Positions 1 through 11,555 of a stretch of DNA of 64,000 bases are shown here, piece after piece. Location: NCBI RefSeq assembly GCF_047675955.1, contig NC_132914.1, positions 44,974,521 through 45,038,520 of the forward strand, given 5' to 3'. The DNA comes from Chlorocebus sabaeus (taxonomy: Eukaryota; Chordata; Mammalia; Primates; Cercopithecidae). How positions within the stretch are numbered: the first letter of the stretch is position 1; each line of letters begins with the position of its first letter. The notes under the pieces are model-generated. The model was not told the origin of the DNA, searched no databases, and was given only the letters and a program-made list of their open reading frames with translations. The position numbers and the translations under genes are program-made.

Positions 1-275
1 TAAAAAATATGAAAGCCGAAACAAAAATCTCAGTACAAAGACTAGAATGTAAATTGAGGAAAGTAGAGTAAAAAATTAAAGAGAAGGAGAACAACAGAGA
101 AAAGCGAAAGAGAAAATTAGATGATCAGTCCAAGAGGTCTAGTATCTCAATGATAGGAATTACAGAAAGAGGGAACAAGAACAAAAGAACACACATGAAG
201 AAACAGTCAAAGGAACAATTCAAGAAAATTTCCCACAGTGGAATGACAGGAATTTCTAGATTAAAAAGGCTCACT
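1..275 (+). mobile_element. HAL1/L1M relic, part 1
   Basis: This reads as the ORF1-like part of a HAL1 (half-L1) or L1M element. Landmarks are the run 'ggaacaattcaagaaaattt', then 'ccca' and 'aggaatttctagattaaaaa'. The same element resumes after the inserted Alu at about 603. It is old and full of stops, with no coding capacity. Confidence 0.7.
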
Positions 276-602
276 GGCTAGTGCAACAGCTCATGCCTAT
301 AATCCCAGCACTTTGGGAGGCCAAGGCAGGCGGATCATGAGGTCAGGAGTTTGAGACCAGCCTGGCCAAGATGGTGAAACCCTCTCTCTAGTAAAAATAC
401 AAAAAATTATCTGGGTGTGGTGGCGGGTGCCTGTAATCTCACCTACTCGCGAGGCTGAGTCAGGAGAATCACTTGAACCCGGGAGGCAGAGGTTGCAGTG
501 AGCTGAGATCACGCCATTGCACTCCAGCCTGGGCGACAGAATGAGACTCCATTGCACTCCAGCCTGGGCGACAGAATGAGACTCCATCTCAAAAAAAAAA
601 AA
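276..602 (+). mobile_element. Alu with an internal 35-bp tandem duplication
   Basis: This is a full-length Alu in sense orientation, inserted into the HAL1 relic. Both monomers and an A-rich tail are present. The right end carries a perfect 35-bp tandem duplication (516-550 and 551-585), which repeats the 'cactccagcctgggcgacag' segment. Flanks resembling aaaaaggctcact and aaaaaggcctacc suggest a decayed target-site duplication. Confidence 0.93.
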
Positions 603-1531
603 GGCCTACCACAAGCCCCGCATAAAGAATGAAAACAGACCCATAATAAGTCGTCCCACTATAAAATGTCATAATATCAAGCCAAAAGAGATGAAAGAAT
701 AGGTCATATACAAAGGATAAAGAGTAAGAATAGCTTTGGATTTTTTAACAACAGTGGAAACTAGTTATTGTAAAACAATGTTTTCATAATTTGAGAAAAA
801 ACTATTTCTGTCTTAGAATTTATACACACAAAGTCCTAAGTGTGAAGATAGGCTAAAGACATTTTCAGACATGCTAGTTCTCAAACATTTACTTTTTAGT
901 TACTGCTGGAGCAGTAGTGTGATGAGAGAGTATGTCAAGAAAGAGGATGACATGTCCCACCAAGTGGCTCCGACTCAAGAAAGAAGGGAAGGGAATCCCA
1001 GGATGTAGGTGATGGAGATTCCAGGGTGCCCAACCGTGCAGCAGCCTCAGAGAGCAACCTGAGCAGATTGAAGCAAGTCTCCAGAAAATATGGCTCCAAA
1101 AAGATGAAACTGATATATTTGAACATATGGAAAGAACATCCACACTTCTGGAGAAGACTGGGGTCAAATTGCTGATAAATGCTTACATAGCTAAGCAAAT
1201 TTTAAAAAGAGTATTAATTTTAGGAAATATCAAAAGATCTTAAATAAAAGGTAACCCTGACTTATCACAGGGCTTGGTTGCAAGTAGTCACTTTTTCATA
1301 ATAATGAAACACTGAATACTGATCTAACCATAAAAATACTTTGACTCTATGGGAAGACGGGAGACTGGAAGTGTACATGTGTGTGCAGGTGTGACTAGGA
1401 AGGGGTGTGGGGAGTGCTGAATCCATGCATTCCTTAAAAAAGTCAGGATCGTGTCCAAAACTTGGAAAACAATCAAGAAGAAGCTATATAAGAAAATTAT
1501 TTAGAATTATAGCCATCATTTTTTTAAAGCT
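603..1531 (+). mobile_element. HAL1 relic, part 2
   Basis: This continues the element at 1-275. It has the HAL1 landmarks 'aggtcatatacaaaggat', 'aagacattttcagacatg' and 'gaagggaatcccaggatg'. The 3' part contains a 'gtgtgtgcaggtgtgactag' stretch and 'aaacaatcaagaagaagcta', both like the HAL1 3' end. Short ORFs on the minus strand at 889-1198 are antisense shadows. Confidence 0.65.
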
Positions 1532-1542
1532 AAAAGACTTGA

Positions 1543-1868
1543 GGCCGGGCACAGTAGCTCAAACCTGTAATCCCAGCACTTTGGGAGACCGAGGCAGGTG
1601 GGTCACAAGGGCAGGAGATCAAGACCATCCTGGCTAAGACAGTGAAACCCTGTCTCTACTGAAAATACAAAAAGAAAAAAAAAAAAAAATTAGCCAGGCA
1701 TGGTGGTAGATGCCTGTAGTCCCAGCTACTCAGAAGGCTGAGGCAGGAAAATGGTATGAACCCGGGAGGCATGAGCCGAGATCGTGCCACTGCACTCCAG
1801 CCTGGGTGACAGAGCGAGACTCCATCTCAAAAAAAAAAAAAAAAAAAAAGAAAGAAAGAAAGAAAAAG
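1543..1868 (+). mobile_element. AluY-type element with target-site duplication
   Basis: Sense Alu with a long mid A-run (about 1675-1689) and a tail that has become AAAG-rich. An 11-bp target duplication aaaagacttga flanks it (1532-1542 and 1869-1879). The right monomer has a small deletion: 'gggaggc' joins directly to 'atgagccgag', removing the usual 'ttgcagtg' segment. Confidence 0.95.
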
Positions 1869-2043
1869 AAAAGACTTGATCACAATTACTTGGGAAGTGA
1901 AAAATAGGGAGAAGGAATGAAAAGTCGTCAATTGCAGCACTTTTTGGCTCTCTATTCACCTATATAAATTTGATTTAAAAGTTTAAAATTTTTTTCAAAA
2001 CATGGAATGATGTTATAAAATGAAGACAGAACGTATACAGCAA

Positions 2044-2207
2044 CACTGTCCAAAAGAACTGTCTTCAATTATGGAAATTACGTGCAATGATAGCCCCTTG
2101 AGATGTAACTAGTGTGATTGGGGAATTAAATTTAGAAGTTTATTAAATTTAAATCAATTTACATTTAAATAGCCACATATGGCTAGTGGCTGTTATATTA
2201 GACAGTG
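2044..2207 (+). mobile_element. hAT-Charlie-type non-autonomous DNA transposon
   Basis: The ends are inverted repeats (cactgtc at 2044-2050, gacagtg at 2201-2207). Inside are 'tatggaaatta' and, near the right end, 'agccacatatggctagtggc', the hallmark of a common mammalian hAT-Charlie family. I am not certain of the exact family name. A second copy lies inverted at 3328-3530. Confidence 0.7.
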
Positions 2208-2274
2208 CATCTATATACAATGGCCTGCTCCTATCTAGAATCAACTTTGCTTTTATAATTGAGCCTTCTTTTTT

Positions 2275-3139
2275 CTTCTTTTTTTTTTTTTTTTTTTGTT
2301 TCTAAGCACTTTTAATTTATTTATTTATTTTACTTTCTCAATTTTTATTTTAGGCTCTGGGGTACATGTATAAGTTTGTTACACGGGTAAATTGCATGTC
2401 ACTGGGATTTGGTGTACAAATGATTTTGTCACCCAAGTAGTTAGCACAGTACATGATGGGTTGGTTTTTTACCTTCAGCCTCTTACCATCCTCGCCCCTC
2501 AGTTAGGTCCCAGTGTCTATTGTTCCTTTCTTTGTGTCCGTGTGTACTCAATGTTTTGCTCCCACTTATAAGTAAGAACATGTGGTATTTGGTTTCCTGT
2601 TCCTGCATTAATTTACTTAGGATAATGACCTCCAGCTGCATCCCTGTTGCTCCAAAAGACATGATCTCATTCTTTTTTATGGCTGCATAGTATTCCATGG
2701 TGTATATGTGCCACATTTTCTTTATACAGTCCATCATTGATGGGCACCTAGGTTGATTCCATGTCTTTGCTATTGTGAATAGTGCTGCAATGAACATATG
2801 GGTACATATGTCTTTTCAATAGAAAAATGTATATTTCTTTTGGATATAGACCCAGAAATGGGATTGCTGGATCGAATGGTAGTTCTGAGTTCTCTGAGAA
2901 ACCTCCAAACTGCTTTCTACAGTGGCTGAACTAATTTACATTCCCACCAACAGTATATAGGCATTACCTTTTCTCTGCAGTCTCACCAGCACCTTTAGTT
3001 TTTGATTTTTTAAGAGCAGCCATTCTGACTTGTGTGAAATGGTATGTCATTGTGGTTTTGATTTCATTTCTCTAATGATCAGTGATGTTGAGCATTTTTC
3101 ATGCACTTATTGGCCATGCGTATGCTTTCCTTTGAGACA
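2275..3139 (-). mobile_element. 5'-truncated L1, antisense
   Basis: A poly(T) at 2279-2298 is the reversed poly(A) tail. It is followed by L1 3' UTR and ORF2 3' sequence read backwards, for example 'tccatggtgtatatgtgcca' and 'gggattgctggatcgaatgg'. The element stops near 3139, so it is a 5'-truncated copy of about 0.86 kb. Decay points to an L1PB/L1MA-age insertion. 'ccttcttt' near both ends may be the remains of a target duplication. Confidence 0.88.
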
Positions 3140-3327
3140 TGCAGTTGACCCTTCTTTCTCCTGCATAATCTTTTTGTCTGTCCTGTGAATCCTTCCTACC
3201 AGCATGCTAAAATGTTATGTACCTTTTTTTTTTAAGTGCTGTTGCTTTGACCCCCGTCCCTCTGTGACTACCCACACCATTTTCTGTTTCTATATGGCGA
3301 AACTCTTCAAAAGACTTCTCTATACCT

Positions 3328-3530
3328 CAGCTGTCCTACACAGCAGCCACTGGCCACATATGGCTATATGCATTTAAACTAATTGGAATTAAATAAAATG
3401 TAAAATTCAGTTCCTCAATTTCACTGGCCATGTTCCAATCATTCAATAGTCACGTGTGGCTCTTGGCTTTGCACTGAGGAGAGACAGATACAGAATATTT
3501 CTATCATCTCAGGAAGTTCTATTAGGCTTT
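3328..3530 (-). mobile_element. hAT-Charlie-type transposon, inverted copy
   Basis: Same family as 2044-2207 but in the opposite direction: 'ctgtcct' then 'gccactggccacatatggct' at the left, and 'ggaagttctattag' at the right. It keeps a central part missing from the first copy, including 'tcagttcctcaatttcactg'. The right inverted repeat is worn. Confidence 0.7.
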
Positions 3531-4981
3531 GATAGAACTTTAAGCACCGATAGGAACAGGAGGGAGGGCCAAGTAAATGGTTACCTTGCCGGTAGTTTGG
3601 TAGATTTGGTGCTGGAAGGATAAGAAAATTATCTCCTAGTTATTCTTTTTTTTTATCAGTGGAATGAAAAATAAGTTAATCAGCTGAGAGTGAGGAAAAG
3701 AGAAGCGACGCTGCAAGTATGAGAAGGAGAAGGTAGAAAACAACCTTTCCAGAGAGCAGGAGAGTGAATTGATAAAGGAAATAAAGAGTAGATGTTCCTC
3801 CTCTTCCTTAGCCTGATTATGAAATTAAAGACAATAGGAATCATTATGTTTTCTTTTCATATTATTGTTGCTGTTCTCAGTGTTGCTATTAAAGAGGTCA
3901 TCCTTAACACTGGGCAGTCTAGATGGAGATGGAAGCATGAGCCAATTTTTCATCAACTTCTTTTCCCCTGAAATTACTTTGAAATCAGGGATCACTGAGA
4001 AATCTCACAGTCATGCTATGACCACAACGTACACAGCAGGAAGGAAGGGGAGGTTCCTTCCCGGAGATGTTTTGCAGTGATAAGATACGGGCACTTCCTC
4101 AGTCGAGGGTCTTTTGATTTTAAGAAAGAGAAACAAATCCAAACAAACTTGAACAAGAAAATGATACATAGGTGCCTCCTGGAACTCACAGGAGTACAGC
4201 TGGTCCTTACAGGAGCTTGACCCTGGGGGAGCCAGGAGACTAGAAAGTTCTCAGGAACAGGGAGAATCATGTTTCAAATCTCTGTATCTCTCTCCCTCTT
4301 CCCCAACCCCCCGCTCCCATAAATATGATTTCTCATGTCCTCTCCACAAGAAGCATTCTTTTGTCTTCTCTACAGAAAAGACCACTTTTCTCTACAGCAT
4401 TCTCAGCACACTTGATGGGTAAAAGATGGCCACTCCCATAACGTCCTCAGTTCTTATTACCTCAGAACAAGCAAACTTCTCAGAGAAACAAGAGCATCTC
4501 AGTCTCAGTTACAAAGTTCTGAGAGAATCTGATTAGTCGAACTTAGGACAACTGCCCAATGTGGGTTCAAAGAACTCTGCTGGGGGACATGGCCACAGGT
4601 ACAAACTTGACTTCCAAGGCCCATTCCCCCCGGGTGTGGAGCAGTTCTCAAAGCTCCTTGGCTCCACCCTCTGGGAAGTCCTTTCTATTCTATTACCTGC
4701 CTTGGTCACACTTGAAGTAGGTATTGAGCTACACAGCTTTCCACATCCTGCCCTGAATTAGGGTGGTGCCTCTGGCTTTTTAGACCAGGCTTACAGTTTC
4801 TTTGTACTACTGAACAACTCCCTCAAAAACCAGGAGGCCCCATCTATCTGCTTCCAGACATTTCCATGAGCAAATAACCATATTTAGAATTCTCTTTGAG
4901 GGACTTCTTTTATTTCTGCTTTATTCTTTTGCTTTCTTGTCCCCAAATCTAACCTTTGCCCTGAGGCATTTAATCAACGGA
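3531..4981. other. Single-copy or unclassified old repeat DNA
   Basis: No gene seen. Parts (about 4100-4680) have the feel of an old interspersed repeat, for example 'cagctggtccttacaggagc' and 'tctacagaaaagaccacttt', but I cannot name the family. ORFs here are under 85 codons and have no recognisable domain. Confidence 0.5.
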
Positions 4982-5064
4982 TACACACACAAGTATGTAT
5001 GTATGTATCTATGTGTGTGTGTGTGTGTGTGTATACATATATATATATATTTTTTTTTTTTTTT
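4982..5064. repeat. Compound microsatellite (ATGT)n (TG)n (TA)n with poly-T
   Basis: A run of ACACAC, then ATGT tetranucleotides, about 10 TG units, about 8 TA units, and a T tract of about 14. Such TG/TA compounds are usually polymorphic in length. Confidence 0.95.
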
Positions 5065-6084
5065 CTTTCTTTTTTCCTAGCAGTTTTACTCAAAGCCTTT
5101 AAACTCTTCAGATTCCGGATCTAAAAGCAGTTGGCTGTTTCAAATTTATAAGATTCCAAGTTTTTGGATTATCTTTATTCCCTTTTATCATTCGTTATAA
5201 ACTGGTCATTTCTTTCCGGAGTTGCTTCTCTCTCTCTCTCTCTCCCCTCCCAGTACTTTGCCAAACGCAACCAGTAGCAACCACGTATATAATAGCAGCA
5301 CTAACTTTCCTCTGAACTATAAGTTCAATAGGTGAATGGTCTTGCAAGGTAATCACAAGCAAAACCTTTACCAAATGTTTTGCCTTCTTCCCAGCATCTG
5401 ATATCAGTTTCCTCTCTGTCATCACCTGACTGCTAAGCCAGTCTTTTAATTTTTTTTTCAACAGCTTACCACTACTGGCCCCAGTTTTTGTTTTTTTTGT
5501 TTCCAGTTAGCATAAGTTTTTTTACATTGCAGTAGCAACTTTCCCCTGGAATCTCAGTGGCCTTAATACAATAAAGGTGCAGGTCTGATTGAGTCAGGTG
5601 AGTTCCCTAGGCAACTGCCCTGTGTGATGAAGTGGCTCAGTTATTGAAAAGGTTTCTGTCATTGGTTCTGTCATCTCAAGTCAAGACCTTCGAAACTGAC
5701 CAACCAAAGGAAAAGATCACAGGGAAAATTCACACCTGCTTTTCTAAGCTTTGATCCTGAAGTGAGACATATCACTGCTACTCAAAGTCCATTGACCAGG
5801 ATTGGTTTTATCACTTCACCTAACTAGACAGCACTGGAAGTTATCTCTTCCATCGTTCTCAGCATGTTGAGAGAGCAGAGCTGTGAGATCAAAACAGCCT
5901 GGACAGTGGGGCCCCTACAGTGAGGACCCCTGCCCTGGAGAGTGGCCCAACTGCACAGGAATTTACATGAGTGAGAAACAAAATTTTGTTGAAATAATAG
6001 CCTGGCATTTGAAAATTTAATTATTCTTGCAACAGTCCATCCTATCCTGATTAATTCAGGAACCAGAAGATAGGAGTGAATGAA
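5065..6084. other. No gene; short TC repeat
   Basis: Mostly single-copy-looking sequence. A pure TC run lies at 5225-5243. The stretch near 5940-5975 ('gagtgagaaacaaaattttg') resembles the 3' part of an old LTR but is too short to assign. Confidence 0.5.
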
Positions 6085-6370
6085 ACAACATAGTTTATTT
6101 TCCCTGAAGCAATTGTAATTCCAATCAAAATACCAACAGGATTTTTTTGGAGACTGACAAAATGTAATAAAGCTCCAGTGGAATAATAGAGGAGTGAGAA
6201 TAGCCGATACAACTGTAAATGAAATAATGAGGAAGAACTAGTTTTATCCACTATTAAGATATTTTATAGGTAAAGAAATTATGAGAAATAAGAAAGCTGT
6301 TAGTGGAGAATAAAAACCCCAGAAACAGACCCAAATACACTTAAGAACTTAAAGTATTAATATTAATATA

Positions 6371-6689
6371 AGGCCATGTGCAGTGGTTCAGGCCTGTAAT
6401 CCCAGCACTTTGGGAGGCTGAGGTGGCTGTATCGCTTGAGCTCAAGAGTTCGAGACCAGCCTGAGCAACATTGCAAAACCCTGTCTCTACAAAAAATATA
6501 AAAATTAGCTGGGTGTGGTGGTGCATGCCCGTAGTCACAGCTGCTTGGGAGGCTGAAGTGGAAAGATTACTTGAGCCCTGGAGGTCAAGTCTGCAGTAAG
6601 CCATGATTGTGCCACTGCACTCCAGCCTAGGTGACAGAGTGAGACTTTGTCTCAAAAAATAAATAAATAAAGTAAAATATAAATAAAGT
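6371..6689 (+). mobile_element. AluJ-type element inside L1M
   Basis: Sense Alu with old J-type features: 'cgcttgagctcaagagttcg', 'cctgagcaacattgc' and 'ggtcaagtctgcagtaagcc'. The tail has become an AAAT-rich stretch. Confidence 0.93.
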
Positions 6690-7228
6690 GGTATTTTAAA
6701 ATTAATGGGAGAATATGAATAATTCAGTAATGTTGTGATGAACATGCCATTGGGGGCAAAAGTGTGGAAGTATCTTACACCCAGATAAATTCTATGTGGA
6801 TCAATAACTTGAATGTAAAATATGAAACCATAATAATACTAGAAAAATCATTGGTCTTTTTCTCATAATTTTTAACTGAGGAAAAGTGACAGACATAAAA
6901 GATAAGATTGACAAATTTACTTATATAAAAATTAAAACTTTTTCAAGACAAGAATACCATAAACAAAGTCAAGAGATAAACCACAGGATAGAAAAAAAAA
7001 ATGTCTACAATTTATATAACAGGAAGAGGGTTAATTTCTTTTATATACAAAGCAATTAAAAAATCAGCAACAGAAAACTGAACAATTCAATAGAAAAATA
7101 AGTTTGCAACAAAGACAAAGCAAATAGCCAGTAAACACATAAAAATTTTAGCTATCAAAAAAAATCAAGGAAATGTAAGTTAAAACAAGATATTATTTTT
7201 CACTTTGTATATTTTGCAAAAATACTGT

Positions 7229-7463
7229 AGCTTGCACCCCCTCACCCAACCCCAATCTATGGTTTTACTTTCTGAGGTTTCAGTTACCCCTGGTCAGCCA
7301 CAGTCTGGAATTTTCTATTTCATATTTTCAGACTGCAGCTGACCAGGGGTAACTAAAACTTCAGAAAACAAAATATTAAATGGAAAATTCCAGAAACAAC
7401 TTATACATTTTAAATTGTGTAGCATGGTATAATCCCATGGATAAAGGAGGACTACTATAAAAT
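7229..7463 (+). mobile_element. Tigger/pogo-like non-autonomous DNA element with a strong hairpin
   Basis: About 235 bp set inside the L1M. The left part ('ggttttactttctgaggttt') and right end ('ataaaggaggactactata') match the pattern of mammalian Tigger relatives ('...ggggggactactgta'). It contains two near-perfect inverted arms, 7282-7307 and 7329-7354 (24 of 26 positions pair), around a 21-nt loop. Confidence 0.65.
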
Positions 7464-8344
7464 GTTGATCTTACTCAGGAGTGTGGGAAGCAGGACCACT
7501 CATGTATTATTAATGGAATATAAATTGCTACAACCTTTTTGGAAAGCAATTTGGCAATAACTATTAAAATTTAACAAGCACATTATCTTAAACTCAGTAA
7601 TTCTTCTTTCAGGAATTTTTCCCAAGGAAGCACTTTCACAAGGAGGCAAATATATACTGTATAGGAGTAGCATGATACTATTATTTGTAATAGTAAAAAA
7701 ACAAAAGTGAAATTTAAATGCCCATCAAGAGAGGATTAAATAAACTATAGTGGCTCTGTAAAACGGGGTATTACGTAGCTGTTCCAAAGAATCAATGCAT
7801 TTCTATGCTTTGATATGAAAAGTATCCAAACTAAACTGTTTTAAGTGGGGAAAAAAAGGTAGAATACAATATCATTATAAGTGAAAATTCCTAGAATCAC
7901 GTTTATACGTATATTTATATACATGTATGTACATACATACAAATTTTTGAGAAAAAAGAAATAATAGCTATGATCATGTTCAGCTATAATTACATAAAAT
8001 ATGGATTTGTAAGTAAGGATGTAGGCATTTATATTTCATACCCATTTGTAAGTTTTATAGTTTATGAATTTATTGCTTTATGGTTAAAAACAAGATTTTA
8101 AACTATTAATCCTTTCATGCAAATGTTAATTCTGCCTTTCTACCATTCAATCTATATCTCAAAAAATTTAGATATTTTCCTCCAGTATTTAGTCCACAAC
8201 TTGACAATTAATATTTGCTAAGCGATTTAACTGGTGAGTGAAAGAAGATTAGGCAACTCCCATGACTACTTGTCCTGGGACCTCTGCTGACTACTCCCAG
8301 GAGGTTATTCCTTTTTGAAAGTGGGATATAAGTCAGGCAAACAG

Positions 8345-10620
8345 AATTATTCGTTAAATTATTATTGCTATTTGTTTCTATTACTATGCTAGGTGCTGAG
8401 ACCACCATAGTGTCAAAAAACAAAATTACAACAAATTTAGTGTAAAGATCTAATTGGCTTTTATTAATAATTCTAGAATCAGGCACCATCTCATCCTATA
8501 AAATAAAGTGGGTTTTCCGATGAGCTAAGCAGAGGAAGCTGGCTTTATAGGCAGAAAAGGGCTGAAGAAAACAGAAACAGGGAACAAAAAGCAGATAGTT
8601 TGTTTCAAGGTTAGCACCCTGATAGTGTTAAAATAGAAGGGACTTCCTGGTCATACCCTCTCAAGGTAAGCTGGTCCTCTTTTGATTAGTTGCTGTGAAT
8701 CTCATTCTGTCTCTATTTTTTTTATTAGAAAGCTGGCCTATTTCAGAGTTCAGTTTGATTATGTGACATTTAACATGAATGACTCCATTCTGGTCTGCTG
8801 GGCCTAGTGCAGAAGCCCAGTCCAAAACAATGGTCTCCCATAAATTTCATTTAACAATAGTAAACAAGATAAAGTATTCTGCCTCCCTGGTGGTTACAGT
8901 CCATAAATAGATGGGAAGATAATCAAAATAGTGTTAAGTTGTAGAACAAAAGTAGAACAAAATTAAGGGTAGGGAGTGATGGGGACAAGGAGCTAATTTA
9001 GACTGGGTGGTCAGGGAAGACCTCTGAGGAGGTGACCTTTAGGCTGAGACCTTAATAATAAGAAGGATAAAATCTTATGAAAATCAGGAGCAGAGAAACT
9101 TGAAAGACACTGGGTGGGCATGAATCTGCGTTTTCAAAAGAAGAGGGTCAGTGTGCCCGGGGCCCAATTTCACCAAATGAGGTCAGAAGGGGTCACGACC
9201 AGCCCTGGTAAGAAGAGGCCACGATAAGCTGTCTTGATTTTGTTCTGCCCACAAAAGGAAGCCACAAAAGGATTTTTACAAAAGGGAGTGAGATGATCTG
9301 ACTTAATATTTGGGGATTACTCTGGTCTCTGTGCAGAATAGGAATTGTACCAAGTTCTCACAGTAGTTCCATGAGACGATTGCAACTTGGAGCTAGAGAT
9401 AAGGAAAAGAGGATGAATTGAGGCTGTCTTGGGGAAGATGACAGGACTCGCTGATGGAGTATATGAAGGGAACAGCACGGGACAAGAGAAATTAAGACTG
9501 ATTCCTGTGTGAGACTGGAGCCACAGTGTAGTAGATGGTGGTGTCATTTCCAAAGTTGATAGAGAGACTAGAGGAGAAATGAGTTTGACGGACAGAGGTG
9601 GAAGGAACCCAAAGTTCTGTTTGGGGCATGTGAGGTAGAGATGCTATTAGACATTTAATAAAGAGGCAGCCAGCTACCTCTACAAGCCTGAAGTTCAATG
9701 GACAGATCAGGATTGGAACTGTAAACCTGCCAATCATCAGCAAGGAATGACTTTAAACAGGGAGTAGAACAGATAAGCTGGGCCACACGAATATTGAAAG
9801 AGGATGGAGGGAGGAAAAGAAAGAGAAATGGAGGGGAGAGAAGGGGAAAAGAATATGGTCCCAAATCAATCTTTGCCATCCTCAAAGAGAGGAGATGGAG
9901 GAATAGCAACTGACTGGGGAAGGAAATCCACCTAGGAGAGGGTGTGCTATAGAAGCTGAGAGAAGAAAGTGAGAGGTTGAAGAAAGTGCTAAAGGATAGA
10001 GTCAGATAAGCAACAAGTGACCAGATTTGGCGAAAGAAGTCATTAATCACATTGATTAGAACCATTTTGGGGAATGATGAGTTCAAAAGCTCAATGACAG
10101 TGAGAGAATGAGAACTGAGAAAGTGGAGACAGTGCCCCTAAACAGCACTTTAAAGACATGTTGTGTGGAAAAACAAGATTGTAACAGGAGGGAGAAAACT
10201 CAGGGAAGAGTGTTTTTGGTTTTGATTCACTTGGTTTTTAAGATGCAAGATTCCGGCACCTTTGTATGCCTTTAGAGTTAGAGAGAGAGAGGGGCTGGTT
10301 GCAGAGCCAGCCTGAAAAGGTCCTGTGAAGGTGAGAGGGACTGGGGTCCAGGAACTAGTGGATGGTAAGGTTGGCCTGAGAGAGCAGCCAGATCCCCCAC
10401 TGAGGCCTAGGAAAGAGCATGTGGGCAGAGACAGCTGCAGGGTACAGTTGATGAGGGGAAGGTCTAGTCTGCAGCTTGAAGCTTCTTAGTGAAGTTTGAG
10501 AGGAAGACATCAGCTACACTATGAGGAAGGGGGAGCAGGTGTTGGAGCTTTGAAGGGAGAGCAGCTATAAAAATGCTTCCTTGTAAGATGGGACAGGGAA
10601 TAACCCAGGGACTGGGAGAA
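8345..10620 (-). mobile_element. Long antisense L2 (LINE2) relic, interrupted by an LTR
   Basis: Read on the minus strand this follows L2 from the reverse-transcriptase region to near the 3' end. On the plus strand the order is 'atgctaggtgctgagaccac', 'ggtcagggaagacctctgag', 'gggagtgagatgatctgact', then 'atgctattagacatttaata' and GA-rich sequence. These are the complements of well-known L2 segments. At over 1.8 kb of L2 it is unusually long for so old a family. It is split by the LTR at 8411-8856. The minus-strand ORFs at 9317-10086 are pieces of it. Confidence 0.75.
8411..8856 (-). mobile_element. Solo ERVL-type LTR inside the L2
   Basis: A 446-bp block that starts TG and ends CA and is flanked by atag on both sides (8407-8410 and 8857-8860). 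The 'aagatctaattggcttttat' stretch near its left end is typical of old ERVL LTRs of the LTR33 kind read backwards. L2 sequence resumes directly on the other side. No internal retroviral sequence is present. Confidence 0.65.
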
Positions 10621-11177
10621 CCTATCAATATTTGTGACCCTGAATTAAAGGAAGACTAGTTTTTCCCTTTGCAGAGTAGGTGGATGATATCTTGTTGACC
10701 AAGATGGCTCAGGAATGTACCATTCTGGCATCTGAGGGAACAGATCTGGCATGAGGTAGTATTGTGCAGTAGCCATCTCTCCCAGCATGCTTTCCTCACC
10801 ACTTCTTCCTTCACAGGATCCGGTTTTGTTCAGGTGTTCACACTACTCATGAGATTCACAGGAATGGGAAACCCAACTCATCCCCAGCTCCAGAAGTGGA
10901 TGCTGATACTCTAAAACAATCACCAGATGCCATTCCTTTGCTGCTGATGATTGATTTGTCCAGGGGCAGGCATGAGACCCAACTTGAACTGGTCAGACAG
11001 AAGGGAAGGACTTAATTCCAGATGGACACCTGTTCTCTCTCCTACCAGTGAGGAAAAGGAAACGAGACGTCCAGCTATTGGCCCCAGTCATAAGAGGAAG
11101 CTGATGCTGTGGATGAAGAGTGGAGCAATGGAAATAATCTGGGATCCAGTGACATTGCTAAACTGCTGATTCAACTA
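10621..11177. other. No gene seen
   Basis: Moderately GC-rich sequence, possibly part of an old unclassified repeat that resumes after the Alu ('ttctgttacttgcagcaaaa' near 11646). The 72-codon plus-strand ORF at 10951 has no recognisable domain. Confidence 0.4.
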
Positions 11178-11553
11178 GCCTTTCTTTCTTTCTTTCTTTC
11201 TTTCTTTTCTTTTTTCTTTCTTTCTTTTCTTTTTTCTTTCTTTCTTTCTTTTTTTTTTTTTTTAAAGAGACAGGGTCTTGCTCTGTCACCTGGACTGGAG
11301 TGCAGTGGTGAGATTATAGCTCACTGCAGCCTCCCACTTCTGGGCTCAAATCATCTTTCCTCCTCAGCTTCCCAAGTAGCTAGGACTATAGGTTCATGCC
11401 ACCACACCTGGCTAATTTTTAAATTTTTTTTGTAGAGACTGGGTCTTGCTATGTTGCCAAGTTTGGTCTAGAACTCTTAGCCGCCAGTGATGCACCTTCC
11501 TCTTCCTCCCAAAGCACAGGGATTACAAAGGCATGAGGCACCATGCCTGACTA
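11178..11553 (-). mobile_element. AluJ-type element with TTTC-expanded tail
   Basis: Antisense Alu. The body runs from about 11264 to 11553. The reversed tail (11178-11263) has turned into a TTTC/TTTTC-rich pyrimidine tract. The sequence 'gttgccaagtttggtctaga' and other changes fit an old J-type copy. Confidence 0.92.
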
Positions 11554-11555
11554 AC

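Larger units (their letters stand above)
6085..8110 (+). mobile_element. Old L1M element (ORF2 3' part and 3' UTR), interrupted
   Basis: Sense L1M sequence in three pieces: 6085-6370, 6690-7227 and 7464-8110. Landmarks are 'ccaatcaaaataccaacagg' near the start, 'ttgacaaatttacttatata' near 6910, and 'gcccatcaagagaggattaa' with its AT-rich 3' UTR near 7725. An AluJ and a Tigger-like DNA element were inserted later. All frames are broken. Confidence 0.8.

Noticed and set aside
3865..4270. Overlapping ORFs of 71-84 codons
   Set aside because: No domain, no splice context, and the sequence resembles an old dispersed repeat.
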